DNA of 31,009 nucleotides from JANQPC01 sp039208375 (lineage in GTDB: Bacteria; Pseudomonadota; Alphaproteobacteria; Rhodobacterales; Rhodobacteraceae), in contig JBCCRC010000041.1 of the NCBI GenBank assembly GCA_039208375.1, positions 1 to 31,009 on the forward strand. The letters run 5' to 3'. Within the stretch, counting starts at the first letter, position 1. Each line of letters starts with the position of its first letter. The notes below the pieces were generated by a model. The model made no database searches, was not told the origin of the DNA, and saw only the letters and a program-made list of their open reading frames with translations. Made by a program: the position numbers and the translations under genes. Positions 23,716-31,009 of the stretch are shown here, piece by piece.

Positions 23716-25674
23716 ATGGCCGACGATCTTCTCTCCGGCGCCGCCGGCGATACCTATGATGCCACCTCGATCGAGGTGCTCGAGGGGCTGGAGCCCGTGC
23801 GCAAGCGCCCCGGCATGTATATCGGCGGCACCGATGAGCGCGCGCTGCATCACCTGGTGGCCGAGGTGCTCGACAATGCGATGGACGAGGCGGTGGCCGG
23901 CCATGCCACGCGCATCGAGGTGGAGCTTCACGCCGATCATTCCGTGACGATCCGGGATAACGGCCGCGGCATCCCGGTGGATCCGCACCCCAAATTCCCC
24001 GACAAGAGCGCGCTTGAGGTGATCCTCTGCACGCTGCACGCGGGCGGCAAGTTTTCCGGCAAGGCCTATGAGACCTCGGGCGGGCTGCACGGCGTGGGTG
24101 TATCGGTCGTCAACGCGCTCTCCGATCACCTGCGGGTGGAGGTGGCCCGCAACCGGGAGCTTTTTGCGCAGGAGTTTTCGCGCGGCCTGCCCCGGGGCCC
24201 GATCCAGCCCCTTGGCGCCACCCCCAACCGGCGCGGTACCACCGTGACCTTCCATGCCGATGAAGAGATCTTCGGCAAGCACCGTTTCAAGCCCGCGCGG
24301 CTCTTCCGCATGGCGCGCTCGAAGGCGTATCTGTTCTCAGGCGTCGAGATCCGTTGGAAATCCGCGCTTGAGGATGGCGAAACGCCCACCGAGGCCACCT
24401 TCCACTTCCCCGGCGGCCTGGCCGATTACTTGGGCGAACAGCTCTCAGGCGCCACCACCTATGCCGAGCGCCCTTTTGCGGGCCGCGTGAGCTTTACCGA
24501 AAAGTTCGGCCAGCCCGGATCGGTGGAATGGGCGATCAACTGGACGCCTGCGCGCGACGGGTTCATCCAATCCTACTGCAACACCGTGCCCACGCCGGAG
24601 GGCGGCACGCATGAGGCCGGGTTCTGGGCCGCGATCCTGAAGGGCATCCGCGCCTATGGGGAGCTGGCCAACAACCGCAAGGCGGCTCAGATCACCCGCG
24701 ATGACTTGATCACCGGGGGTGCGGCGCTGGTATCGTGCTTTATCCGCGAGCCGGAGTTCGTGGGCCAAACGAAGGACCGGCTGGCCACCACCGAGGCGCA
24801 GCGCATGGTGGAAGGCGCGGTACGCGACCATTTCGACAACTGGCTGGCGGCGGATACGAAATCCGCCGGAGCCATCCTCGATTTCCTCGTGCTGCGTGCC
24901 GAGGAGCGCCTGCGCCGGAAGCAGGAGAAGGAGACGGCGCGCAAATCGGCCACCAAGAAGCTGCGCCTGCCGGGCAAGCTGGTGGATTGTTCGGCCACCG
25001 CGCGGGAGGGCACGGAGCTTTTTATCGTGGAAGGCGATAGCGCGGGCGGCTCCGCCAAGATGGCGCGGGATCGGAAGACCCAGGCGCTTCTGCCCCTCCG
25101 CGGCAAGATCCTGAACGTGCTCGGCGCAGCCTCTTCGAAGCTGGGCCAGAACCAGGAAATCTCCGATCTCTGCCAGGCCCTCGGCGTGGGGCTCGGCACT
25201 CGATTTGCGCTGGATGACCTGCGCTACGACAAGATCATCATCATGACGGATGCGGATGTGGACGGCGCGCATATCGCCTCGCTCCTGATGACGTTCTTCT
25301 TCACCCAGATGCGCCCAATGATCGACGCGGGCCACCTCTACCTCGCCTGCCCGCCCCTCTTCCGGCTCACGCAAGGGGCCAACCGGGTCTATTGCCTCGA
25401 TGAGGCCGAGCGCGATGCGTGGCTGGAAAAGGGCCTGGGCGGCAAGGGCAAGATCGACGTCTCCCGCTTCAAAGGCCTGGGCGAGATGGACGCCAAGGAT
25501 CTCAAAGACACCACGATGAACCCCGAAACCCGCAAACTGATCCGCGTGACGATCGACGAAGATGAGCCGGGCGAAACCGGCGATCTGGTGGAGCGGCTGA
25601 TGGGGAAGAAGCCGGAACTGCGGTTCGAGTATATTCAGGAGAATGCGCGGTTTGTGGAGGAGTTGGATGTTTAG
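23716..25674 (+). CDS. parE: DNA topoisomerase IV subunit B
   Basis: This is the ATPase subunit of topoisomerase IV, which with ParC separates linked daughter chromosomes. It has 652 residues, the ParE rather than the longer GyrB length. The GHKL ATP site shows E-V-L-D-N-A-M-D-E-A (50-59, with E50 and N54) and D-N-G-R-G-I-P (81-87). The TOPRIM domain shows E439 in V-E-G-D-S-A-G-G and the metal-binding D-A-D-V-D at 512-516. GyrB is the main alternative, but the length and the R-K-R-P-G-M-Y-I-G-G-T-D start of the Rhodobacterales ParE type favour ParE. ATG 23716 begins the conserved N-terminus; the open frame extends upstream without conserved residues. parC is not in the window. Confidence 0.92.
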   Translation: MADDLLSGAAGDTYDATSIEVLEGLEPVRKRPGMYIGGTDERALHHLVAEVLDNAMDEAVAGHATRIEVELHADHSVTIRDNGRGIPVDPHPKFPDKSALEVILCTLHAGGKFSGKAYETSGGLHGVGVSVVNALSDHLRVEVARNRELFAQEFSRGLPRGPIQPLGATPNRRGTTVTFHADEEIFGKHRFKPARLFRMARSKAYLFSGVEIRWKSALEDGETPTEATFHFPGGLADYLGEQLSGATTYAERPFAGRVSFTEKFGQPGSVEWAINWTPARDGFIQSYCNTVPTPEGGTHEAGFWAAILKGIRAYGELANNRKAAQITRDDLITGGAALVSCFIREPEFVGQTKDRLATTEAQRMVEGAVRDHFDNWLAADTKSAGAILDFLVLRAEERLRRKQEKETARKSATKKLRLPGKLVDCSATAREGTELFIVEGDSAGGSAKMARDRKTQALLPLRGKILNVLGAASSKLGQNQEISDLCQALGVGLGTRFALDDLRYDKIIIMTDADVDGAHIASLLMTFFFTQMRPMIDAGHLYLACPPLFRLTQGANRVYCLDEAERDAWLEKGLGGKGKIDVSRFKGLGEMDAKDLKDTTMNPETRKLIRVTIDEDEPGETGDLVERLMGKKPELRFEYIQENARFVEELDV

Positions 25675-25686
25675 CGAGCCAAGCCC

Positions 25687-26334
25687 TTGGATCTAGTGGT
25701 CGCTCAGATAGCGGTTATCTTCTTACCTGGGCTAATTTGGGCAACGTTGGACGAAAAGTACGTCAGCGGGAACAGGAGTTCGCAGCCAAACAAGCTGATC
25801 AAAGCCTTCTTGTTTGGCATGTTCACCTATGCCGTTCTTTATTTGTTATATGGCTGGATGGGCTGGGCATTCAGCGTGGAGGGTTTTGAACTCCAAGGCT
25901 CCCGCTTGCTGTCGACAGAGTTCTTGGACGAAATCCTTCTATCTGTACCGCTTTCGGTCACGCTCGCGATCATCTGGATGTATCTTCAGAACTACCGGCT
26001 TTTCATGCGCGTCTTGCACTGGCTCCGAGCCACGCAACGGTTCGGAGATCAGGACGTTTGGACATTCACGCTCAACTCCTCCCTGCCCCATGTCGAATAT
26101 GTGAACATCAGGATGTTTGAGACAGGTTTTACCTACTCAGGTTGGGTAAACTCCTTCTCAGAAAATGAAGATATGCGTGAAATCTTGCTCAAAGATGCCT
26201 ACATATACAATGTAGAAGGAGACCAGGTGGGCCGCGTACCACATATATATCTGGCCTTTCCGAAGGATGATGTGGTGGTTGAGTTCCCGTATACGGAGAA
26301 TGAGGAGTTCTATCGTGACAACAAAGACACTTAG
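25687..26334 (+). CDS. DUF6338-like membrane protein
   Basis: The product has 215 residues. It has a hydrophobic start (about residues 2-18), two further membrane segments (about 38-60 and 80-100), and a soluble C-terminal half with V-W-T-F-T-L and a G-W-V motif, ending in an acidic tail. This resembles DUF6338, a family of unknown function often found beside mobile or variable genes. The start is uncertain: TTG 25687 (12 bases after parE) or GTG 25696, neither with a good ribosome site of its own, so it may depend on translation of parE. Base composition is clearly less GC-rich than in parE, suggesting recent arrival. It overlaps the small gene downstream by 20 bases. Confidence 0.72.
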   Translation: MDLVVAQIAVIFLPGLIWATLDEKYVSGNRSSQPNKLIKAFLFGMFTYAVLYLLYGWMGWAFSVEGFELQGSRLLSTEFLDEILLSVPLSVTLAIIWMYLQNYRLFMRVLHWLRATQRFGDQDVWTFTLNSSLPHVEYVNIRMFETGFTYSGWVNSFSENEDMREILLKDAYIYNVEGDQVGRVPHIYLAFPKDDVVVEFPYTENEEFYRDNKDT

Positions 26335-26464
26335 GTCTGCGCCTGCGGTTAAAACGATCCGTGGCGGCTCAATCGCCAAAGGCGGATGGAATTCATCCTA
26401 TAAAATCGTGAAGCGCCCACCGGCGCCGAAACCCTTGAAGCCGTCAAGCGCTTTAAAGAAGTGA
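26315..26464 (+). CDS. Small basic protein overlapping the DUF6338-like gene
   Basis: The product has 49 residues, is very basic and rich in Lys, Pro and Ser, with the core I-R-G-G-S-I-A-K-G-G-W and a Lys/Pro-rich tail. It has no membrane segment. The start is GTG 26315 with an excellent ribosome site (GAGGAG, 26302-26307, spacing 7), lying inside the end of the DUF6338-like gene. The overlap and ribosome site are the main reasons to believe it is real. I do not recognise the family. A partner role with the DUF6338 protein (accessory subunit, antitoxin or nucleic-acid binder) is only a guess. Confidence 0.65.
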   Translation: MTTKTLRSAPAVKTIRGGSIAKGGWNSSYKIVKRPPAPKPLKPSSALKK

Positions 26465-26493
26465 GCGCCAGGCCAAACGGGCGCTCCGCATTT
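26463..26493 (+). terminator. Weak terminator after the small basic gene
   Basis: A perfect 7-bp stem (26463-26469 and 26480-26486) encloses a 10-base loop and begins in the stop codon of the small gene. Only a short TTT follows, four bases after the stem, so termination is likely incomplete. Confidence 0.45.
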
Positions 26494-26540
26494 CGCTCGG
26501 ACATCGCTCATAGGTTCAATGCTTGTCAGCGATGCGCCGT

Positions 26541-26600
26541 CACATACTAACTATATGCACATTAACTCATTGCTAACCTCCCTTTGCATATGCATACTAT
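26541..26600 (+). promoter_or_regulatory. AT-rich promoter/operator region of the brnTA module
   Basis: This is an AT-rich block in GC-rich surroundings. It holds a perfect 10-bp palindrome (TGCATATGCA, 26585-26594) and a 7-base direct repeat CATACTA at 26543-26549 and 26593-26599, exactly 50 bases apart. BrnA-type antitoxins bind such sites and repress their own operon, so these are candidate operators. The exact -35/-10 boxes are unclear. Confidence 0.5.
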
Positions 26601-26884
26601 GTGTACGATTGGGATGAAGCGAAGCGGCGGCCAAGCACGGGATCGATTTCGCCGGGATCGTGCGGTTTGATTGGGCCTCGGCCGTCACCCGTGCCGATAC
26701 CCGCCGCGACTATGGCGAGCCGCGCTTTATCTCCTTCGGAATGTTGGATGGCGTGATCTGCGCCTGTGCCTGGACGCCACGCGGCGATACCGTTCGCATC
26801 ATCATGTTGCGCCGGGCCAATGCGCGAGAGAGGAAACGGTATGAGCGAGACCGAGAAGCGGAAAAGCTATATCGGCGAGAATGA
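26601..26884 (+). pseudogene. brnT: brnT toxin gene broken by a frameshift near its 5' end
   Basis: BrnT is a small RNase toxin whose N-terminus normally reads like (M)-Y-D-W-D-E-A-K-R-x-x-N-x-x-K-H-G-I-D-F. Here GTG 26601 opens V-Y-D-W-D-E-A-K-R-R, but the continuation A-K-H-G-I-D-F-A-G-I-V is in another frame, with the switch near 26627-26631. Compared with the family, one base is missing beyond a multiple of three, with perhaps three codons lost as well. From there the rest is intact: R-F-D-W-A-S-A-V, the catalytic-region R-R-D-Y-G-E-P-R-F, and a tail I-I-M-L-R-R-A-N-A-R-E-R, ending in TGA at 26884. Restarting at GTG 26660 would lack about 20 residues. Either the toxin is dead or there is a sequencing error in the G-rich run. 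It overlaps brnA by 44 bases. Confidence 0.75.
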
Positions 26885-27125
26885 CGAGATCCTGGAACTC
26901 GACGATCAGTGGTTCGCCGAGGCCAAGCCCGTCTGGGCCTTCCCCGAACTGGTCGAGACCCTGCAGAAGCAAGGCAAGCTCGGCCGCCCGCCCCTGCCGC
27001 CGGAGCAGAAGAAGAAGCGCGTCACCATGTATCTCGATCCCGATATCATCGCGCATCTTAAGAAGGATGGGAAAGGGTGGCAGACGCGGGCCAATGCCAC
27101 GCTTCGGAAGGCGCTGGGGCTCTAG
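26841..27125 (+). CDS. brnA: BrnA-type antitoxin
   Basis: The product has 94 residues. The C-terminal third, R-V-T-M-Y-L-D-P-D-I-I-A-H-L-K followed by G-K-G-W-Q-T-R-A-N-A-T-L-R-K-A-L, is the ribbon-helix-helix-like DNA-binding and dimer region of BrnA; the N-terminal part is the toxin-wrapping segment. BrnA neutralises the RNase BrnT and represses the operon. ATG 26841 has AGAGGA upstream and lies inside the end of brnT. It is intact although the toxin gene is frameshifted, so it may persist as a free repressor or as protection against a related toxin. Confidence 0.88.
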   Translation: MSETEKRKSYIGENDEILELDDQWFAEAKPVWAFPELVETLQKQGKLGRPPLPPEQKKKRVTMYLDPDIIAHLKKDGKGWQTRANATLRKALGL

Positions 27126-27200
27126 CCTGCCCGCTCACGGCTTTGTGGGCGAGACGACCTGTCGCTTGCCCCGGCCCGCACATCCCGCCACTGTCGGCCC

Positions 27201-27884
27201 ATGCGTATCCTCGCCCTTTTCGCTCTTCTCGCGCTCGCCGCCTGCGGCCAGCGCACGCTAACTGAAACCGAACGCGCGTTTGCCGGCACGATCCTCGGCG
27301 ATGAGATCGCGATAGATCGCGTGCGCGTGGTGCGCGGCGCGGCCTCGGGGCTCGTTACCGCCACGATCGAACCGCGGCCCCGCAACACCTGCCGCGAGCG
27401 GCTCTTCCCGCCGCTCGATGGCCCCGTGAAGATCGCCTTCCCCGTCTTCGTGCTGGATGAGACGATCTATTTCACCCGAGATGCGTGGAGCGACGATTTC
27501 CTCGCCGACTACCCCAACGAACTGCCGTTGCGCGATGCGATGCGCCTGGCGCATGAGCTTGTTCATGTCTGGCAATGGCAGCAGCGCGCGGAAACCGGCT
27601 ATCACCCGTTTCGCGCGGCGGCCGAGCATATTGGCAAGGATGATCCCTATCTTGTGGCGTTCGATCCTGAGCGCCCGTTTTCCTCTTATGCCTACGAGCA
27701 ACAGGGTGTGCTCGTGGAAGAGTTCGTGTGCTGTCGCGCGCTTGATCCCGACGCGCCGAAAACCCGCGCTATGGCGGATATGCTGCGTGAGCCCTTTCCC
27801 GACTTGGTGACAATCGAGGCCGTGCCGCGAGGCGCGGTGAGCCTGCCCTGGGATGGGGCGGAGACGCGCGGCATCTGTTCCTGA
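27201..27884 (+). CDS. Putative lipoprotein with a zinc-metalloprotease-like HExxH motif
   Basis: The product has 227 residues with a lipoprotein signal peptide (L-A-A-C, lipidated C15), so it should be anchored in the inner or outer membrane facing the periplasm. Residues 118-122 read H-E-L-V-H, followed by V-W-Q-W. About 50 residues later V-E-E-F (E173/E174) could give the third zinc ligand, as in gluzincin-type peptidases. Seven Cys residues occur, several after the signal peptide, so disulfides are possible. I know no named family member. It could be a periplasmic peptidase or a domain that has kept only the fold. It is followed by marC on the same strand, 40 bases on. Confidence 0.75.
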   Translation: MRILALFALLALAACGQRTLTETERAFAGTILGDEIAIDRVRVVRGAASGLVTATIEPRPRNTCRERLFPPLDGPVKIAFPVFVLDETIYFTRDAWSDDFLADYPNELPLRDAMRLAHELVHVWQWQQRAETGYHPFRAAAEHIGKDDPYLVAFDPERPFSSYAYEQQGVLVEEFVCCRALDPDAPKTRAMADMLREPFPDLVTIEAVPRGAVSLPWDGAETRGICS

Positions 27885-27924
27885 CACCATTGCGCCGGCC
27901 CACGCGCCGTGATCGAAGGGCGGC

Positions 27925-28542
27925 ATGGATCTTGCGCCTTTCATAACGGCCTTCGTCACGCTGTTCGTGGTGATCGATCCGGTGGGGCTTGCGCCGCTTT
28001 TTCCAGCGCTCACCCAAGGGATGGATGCGCGTGCGAGGCGGGCGATCGCCCTGCGCGCCTGCGCAATCGGGGCTGGGCTTCTTACGCTGTTCGGCCTTGC
28101 GGGCGAGGCGGTGCTGGGCTTTGTGGGGATCTCGATGCCGGCGTTTCGGATCGCGGGCGGCATCCTGCTGTTTCTCACCGCACTCGACATGCTTTTCGAA
28201 CGCCGCACCCGGCGGCGCGGCGATCAGCACGCCGATGCGGATGATCCCTCCGTCTTCCCCCTGGCGACGCCGCTGATCGCGGGGCCGGGCGCGATGGCTA
28301 CCATGATCCTGCTCACCGGCCAGAACGCGGGCGACGTGGCTTGGATCGCGGCGGTGCATGGCGTGATGTTTGCGGTGATTGCCCTGACATTCCTTCTATT
28401 CATGGCCGCAGGCATTTTGGAGCGCGGCCTGGGCCCCACGGGGATCAACGTGGTAACCCGGCTTCTTGGGATGCTTCTTGCCGCGCTTTCGGTTCAGTTC
28501 GTGCTCGATGGGCTTTCGGCATTTGAACTAACTTCAAGGTAA
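27925..28542 (+). CDS. MarC-family integral membrane protein
   Basis: The product has 205 residues with six hydrophobic segments, the MarC/UPF0056 layout. The N-terminal pattern F-V-V-I-D-P-V-G-L-A-P-L-F and the middle pattern P-L-A-T-P-L-I-A-G-P-G-A-M-A-T are family hallmarks. The two halves are joined by a charged loop near residues 91-108. The function of MarC proteins is not settled; a small-molecule (amino acid) transport role has been proposed for some. GAAGGGCGG lies just ahead of the ATG. Confidence 0.9.
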   Translation: MDLAPFITAFVTLFVVIDPVGLAPLFPALTQGMDARARRAIALRACAIGAGLLTLFGLAGEAVLGFVGISMPAFRIAGGILLFLTALDMLFERRTRRRGDQHADADDPSVFPLATPLIAGPGAMATMILLTGQNAGDVAWIAAVHGVMFAVIALTFLLFMAAGILERGLGPTGINVVTRLLGMLLAALSVQFVLDGLSAFELTSR

Positions 28543-28594
28543 ATGCCCCGCGACGGCGGTTGCCATCCCCGGCGCCGCATCCCATGTTTCCGGC

Positions 28595-29182
28595 ATGGAA
28601 GGGTCAGATATCGCACGGCTCACTTACCTTGTGCTCCTCGGCGTCGCCGTCGGCGGATGGCTGGTGCTGGAACATCGCCGCCCGGTGGGCACGATGCTGC
28701 GCCAAGCGGGGGTGTGGGCCTTTATCTTCCTGGGTGCCATCGCGGGCGCGGCATTCCTGCAAGATATTCGCCGCGAGATTGCAGTGCCCCAACAGCTTTC
28801 CTTCACTGATGGCGCGGCGCGGGTGGAAACCGAGCGAGCGTTTGACGGGCACTTCTACATGACCCTCTCGCTCAACGGCGTTCCGGTTCAGTTTGTGGTT
28901 GATACCGGGGCGAGCGATCTGGTGCTGACGCGTGCCGATGCCGAACGGCTGGGTGTGGATGTTGACGGGCTCTCGTTTGACGGGGTGGCCGGAACGGCCA
29001 ACGGGCAGGTACGCACCGCTCGGATGCGTGTCGACGAGATCGCCCTCGGCCCGGTGCTGGATCGTGGTGTGCCGGTCCTGATCAACTCAGGCGAGATGGA
29101 CAAATCGCTACTCGGAATGTCGTATCTCGAACGGTTCTCACGGATCGAGATCGCCGGTAATACGCTCACTCTCGAACGGTAG
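28595..29182 (+). CDS. Retropepsin-like aspartic protease, membrane anchored
   Basis: The product has 195 residues. Two membrane segments (about 8-26 and 38-56) precede a soluble domain of about 130 residues with F-V-V-D-T-G-A-S-D-L-V (catalytic D103-T-G) and a C-terminal L-L-G-M-S-Y-L motif. This is the TIGR02281-like clan AA protease family of proteobacteria, in which two chains form one active site. The protease domain should face the periplasm. The substrate is unknown. It is co-directional with marC 52 bases upstream, and its 3' end overlaps the end of the convergent glycosyltransferase gene by 45 bases. Confidence 0.87.
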   Translation: MEGSDIARLTYLVLLGVAVGGWLVLEHRRPVGTMLRQAGVWAFIFLGAIAGAAFLQDIRREIAVPQQLSFTDGAARVETERAFDGHFYMTLSLNGVPVQFVVDTGASDLVLTRADAERLGVDVDGLSFDGVAGTANGQVRTARMRVDEIALGPVLDRGVPVLINSGEMDKSLLGMSYLERFSRIEIAGNTLTLER

Positions 29183-31009
29183 CTCGCCACGCATCACCCG
29201 ATGAAACGCCCAGGGGCGATTGGCGGCATGCGTCGGGCCAACGCGTCGAATGGATCGATCCCGCGCGATGACCTCTTCCTCGAACCCGCGGGTGAAATAT
29301 ACATCATACCCGGCATCGAGCGCGGTATGGATCATCTCGAGGTCAATCTCGCGATGCGAGGCGGGGAAGGCGACCGCAGCGCCAGGGCGCTCAAGTAGGA
29401 AGCCGAAGTAGCGCACGGCGCCATAGACGAGTACCTCGTTCGTGTCGCCAAGCACTTCAGCGATCTCAGCTTTCGCGGCAGGGCTGTCAGCGCGGAGTAT
29501 GGCGCTCAGTTCCGGATCCCGCACCAGCCCGTGGGCCGAGGCAATGCCAAGGCACGCGGCAAGCCCCGCGCCGGCCACCTGTGCCCGAAGGCGGGCGCCC
29601 GAGATAGCGGGCACGGCCACGAGCGCGAGCGCGGCCATGGCAATAAGTGCATAGGTTGGCATGATCTGAAACGCCCCGAATTGCGCACCGGGGAAAGAGG
29701 TTGACCAAAGCAGAACAAGCGCTGCACCGGCGGCGCCAAAAATCGGCACGAGCGGCACGTGCCCACCGGCCTGCGCCCAGAGATCGCGAATCCCATGGCC
29801 CGCCAGGATCGCGAGGATCGGAAGAAGCGGCAGGAGGTAGCGCATGTTGTTGCCAAGCCCCCCGTGCCATTCGAGCATGAAGAAGGGCAGTGACCAGATG
29901 CCAAGCATGGCCAGGCAGAACAGGTGCGCGCACCGATCCTCGGCCCGCCATGGCCTCAGGAACACATAGAGCAGAACACCGATCCACGGCAGGCTTTGCC
30001 CAAGCGCCTTCTTCGGCAGGCCGAAGAAAAGCTTGATGCCATCCTCCTTCGGGGCCACACCCAGGCGCGGATCGGTGGACAGGGTCATATCGCCCGTCAG
30101 CACCCAGGCGCCCCAGAAGTAGCGGAACAGCAGATCGCGCGCCGGGGTCAGGGTCAGCGCGGCCAGCGCCAGGCTCGCCGCAATCGCGCCGATAAGCGGC
30201 CACCGCCAGGCGGGCCGCCAGATGATCTGGCGCGCGGCTAGGATTAGAAGGAGCCCCGCGGCCACCATTGCGAGGGCAGGCACATGCTGGGTGATCGTGG
30301 TGTCGCCCGTCTCGCGACCGTAGGAGAGCGGATTCCATGTGCCAAACCGCGTCCAGTTTGACCACCCCGCCACCGCCAACCCGGGGATCATGCCCAAAAG
30401 CCCGGCGATGCCGAAGCGGATGGGGCGCGGCGCGTAAAGCAGGGCCAACACGCCAATGGGGCCGAGGATCAAAAGGCTGTCGAGCCGGAAGAGGAATCCC
30501 GCGCCCAAAACGAGCCCGGCTGCGAAGGCCGCGCGCGTATCCGCCCCGCGCGCAGCATTGACGCCACGATAGGCCAGAAGCGCCGTGGTGAGCACCGAAA
30601 GCGTGGCGATCATGTGCGGCCAGAGGCCCCAGGCGAAATCCACGAGGAACGTCGCGAGCGCGAGGATCAGCACCGCACCGAGCGCCAGCGCCTCATCCCG
30701 GTAGAACGCGCGGGCCAGCGCACGTGTGACAAACAACACGCCCATGGCCGCCAGGGCGTTGACTATGAAAAATACCCGGTCGCCCAAAAGCCCTATGAAG
30801 GGCGCGCCAATCAGGCTGGGCCCAATGGGATACTGCGGCACCATGCCGTTCGGGCCCTCGAGCACAGTAAGAAACACCAAATCCGGGCTTGAGAGCAGAT
30901 CGCCGCCATTTTGGAAAACAAATCCACCGGTGGCCGCCAACGTACGCGCACCCAGCGAATAAACGAACTCATCGACAGAGATGTAACCCGCCGGGACGAA
31001 AAGCGCGCC
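29138..31009 (-). CDS. GT-C fold (ArnT/PMT-like) membrane glycosyltransferase, 5' end outside the window
   Basis: The minus-strand frame is open from the stop at 29138 to the right edge of the window, giving at least 623 residues, so the true start lies beyond 31009. The nominal TTG at 30940 is not a real start. Near the edge the sequence reads I-S-V-D-E-F-V-Y-S-L-G-A-R, matching the acidic D-E motif in the first periplasmic loop of GT-C enzymes that use polyprenyl-phosphate sugars. About ten to eleven hydrophobic segments follow, then a soluble C-terminal part of about 120 residues. Such enzymes attach sugars to lipids, glycans or proteins on the outer face of the inner membrane. Donor and acceptor are unknown. 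Confidence 0.82.
   Translation of the reverse strand, partial: GALFVPAGYISVDEFVYSLGARTLAATGGFVFQNGGDLLSSPDLVFLTVLEGPNGMVPQYPIGPSLIGAPFIGLLGDRVFFIVNALAAMGVLFVTRALARAFYRDEALALGAVLILALATFLVDFAWGLWPHMIATLSVLTTALLAYRGVNAARGADTRAAFAAGLVLGAGFLFRLDSLLILGPIGVLALLYAPRPIRFGIAGLLGMIPGLAVAGWSNWTRFGTWNPLSYGRETGDTTITQHVPALAMVAAGLLLILAARQIIWRPAWRWPLIGAIAASLALAALTLTPARDLLFRYFWGAWVLTGDMTLSTDPRLGVAPKEDGIKLFFGLPKKALGQSLPWIGVLLYVFLRPWRAEDRCAHLFCLAMLGIWSLPFFMLEWHGGLGNNMRYLLPLLPILAILAGHGIRDLWAQAGGHVPLVPIFGAAGAALVLLWSTSFPGAQFGAFQIMPTYALIAMAALALVAVPAISGARLRAQVAGAGLAACLGIASAHGLVRDPELSAILRADSPAAKAEIAEVLGDTNEVLVYGAVRYFGFLLERPGAAVAFPASHREIDLEMIHTALDAGYDVYFTRGFEEEVIARDRSIRRVGPTHAANRPWAFHRVMRGELPFESERITGDLDP

Noticed and set aside
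24445..25374. 309-codon open frame antisense to parE
   Set aside because: It is the mirror of high-GC codon use in a clearly conserved essential gene and has low-complexity composition.
30938..30940. TTG at 30940 as start of the glycosyltransferase
   Set aside because: The frame stays open to the window edge and the upstream residues contain the conserved acidic loop motif, so the gene is simply cut off.
1..31009. CRISPR arrays, rRNA genes, insertion sequences
   Set aside because: No regularly spaced repeats, rRNA segments, transposase genes or flanking terminal repeats were seen.

Overview
The window looks like chromosomal DNA of a Rhodobacterales alphaproteobacterium (Rhodobacter/Roseobacter type). 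The evidence is the high GC with strong G/C at third codon positions, the trgA-trgB-cysK tellurite-resistance order first described in Rhodobacter sphaeroides, an AcuI-type acryloyl-CoA reductase, and several proteins typical of that order (TrgA, the TrgB fusion, DUF4345, a retropepsin-like membrane protease). The taxonomy is inferred from gene content only.

Left part (1-9.1 kb, all on +): the tail of an RTX-like secreted protein, a strong intrinsic terminator, then a type I secretion ABC transporter and its HlyD adaptor. After about 670 bp without a convincing gene comes the least familiar part of the window, a tightly coupled run of five genes. They encode an OmpR-like regulator with a degenerate receiver, a 2-oxoglutarate oxygenase of the Asp/Asn beta-hydroxylase family, an alpha/beta hydrolase, a P-loop protein with a BioD/MobB/DUF1611-like GxGxxxGKT loop, and a one-piece ABC exporter whose nucleotide-binding domain has lost most catalytic motifs. 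The genes overlap or abut stop-to-start, so they probably work together. I do not recognise the pathway.

Middle (9.1-19.3 kb, all on -): a histidine phosphatase that looks less GC-rich, tRNA-Ser(GGA), and a long co-directional array of class V aminotransferase, photolyase, cyclopropane-fatty-acyl synthase-like methyltransferase, trgA, trgB, cysK and alaX. This reads as a stress island for light/oxidative damage, tellurite and cysteine. Upstream lie an AcuI-like reductase and a DinB-fold protein.

Right part (19.4-31 kb): an orphan PotD-like binding protein with its own terminator, a DUF4345 membrane protein, a MATE exporter, polyphosphate kinase 2, and topoisomerase IV subunit B (parE). Directly behind parE sits an apparently foreign, less GC-rich module: a DUF6338 membrane protein overlapping a 49-residue basic protein, then a brnT toxin gene broken by a frameshift beside an intact brnA antitoxin. 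The window ends with a lipoprotein bearing a zincin motif, a MarC protein, a retropepsin-like protease and a GT-C glycosyltransferase that runs off the right edge.
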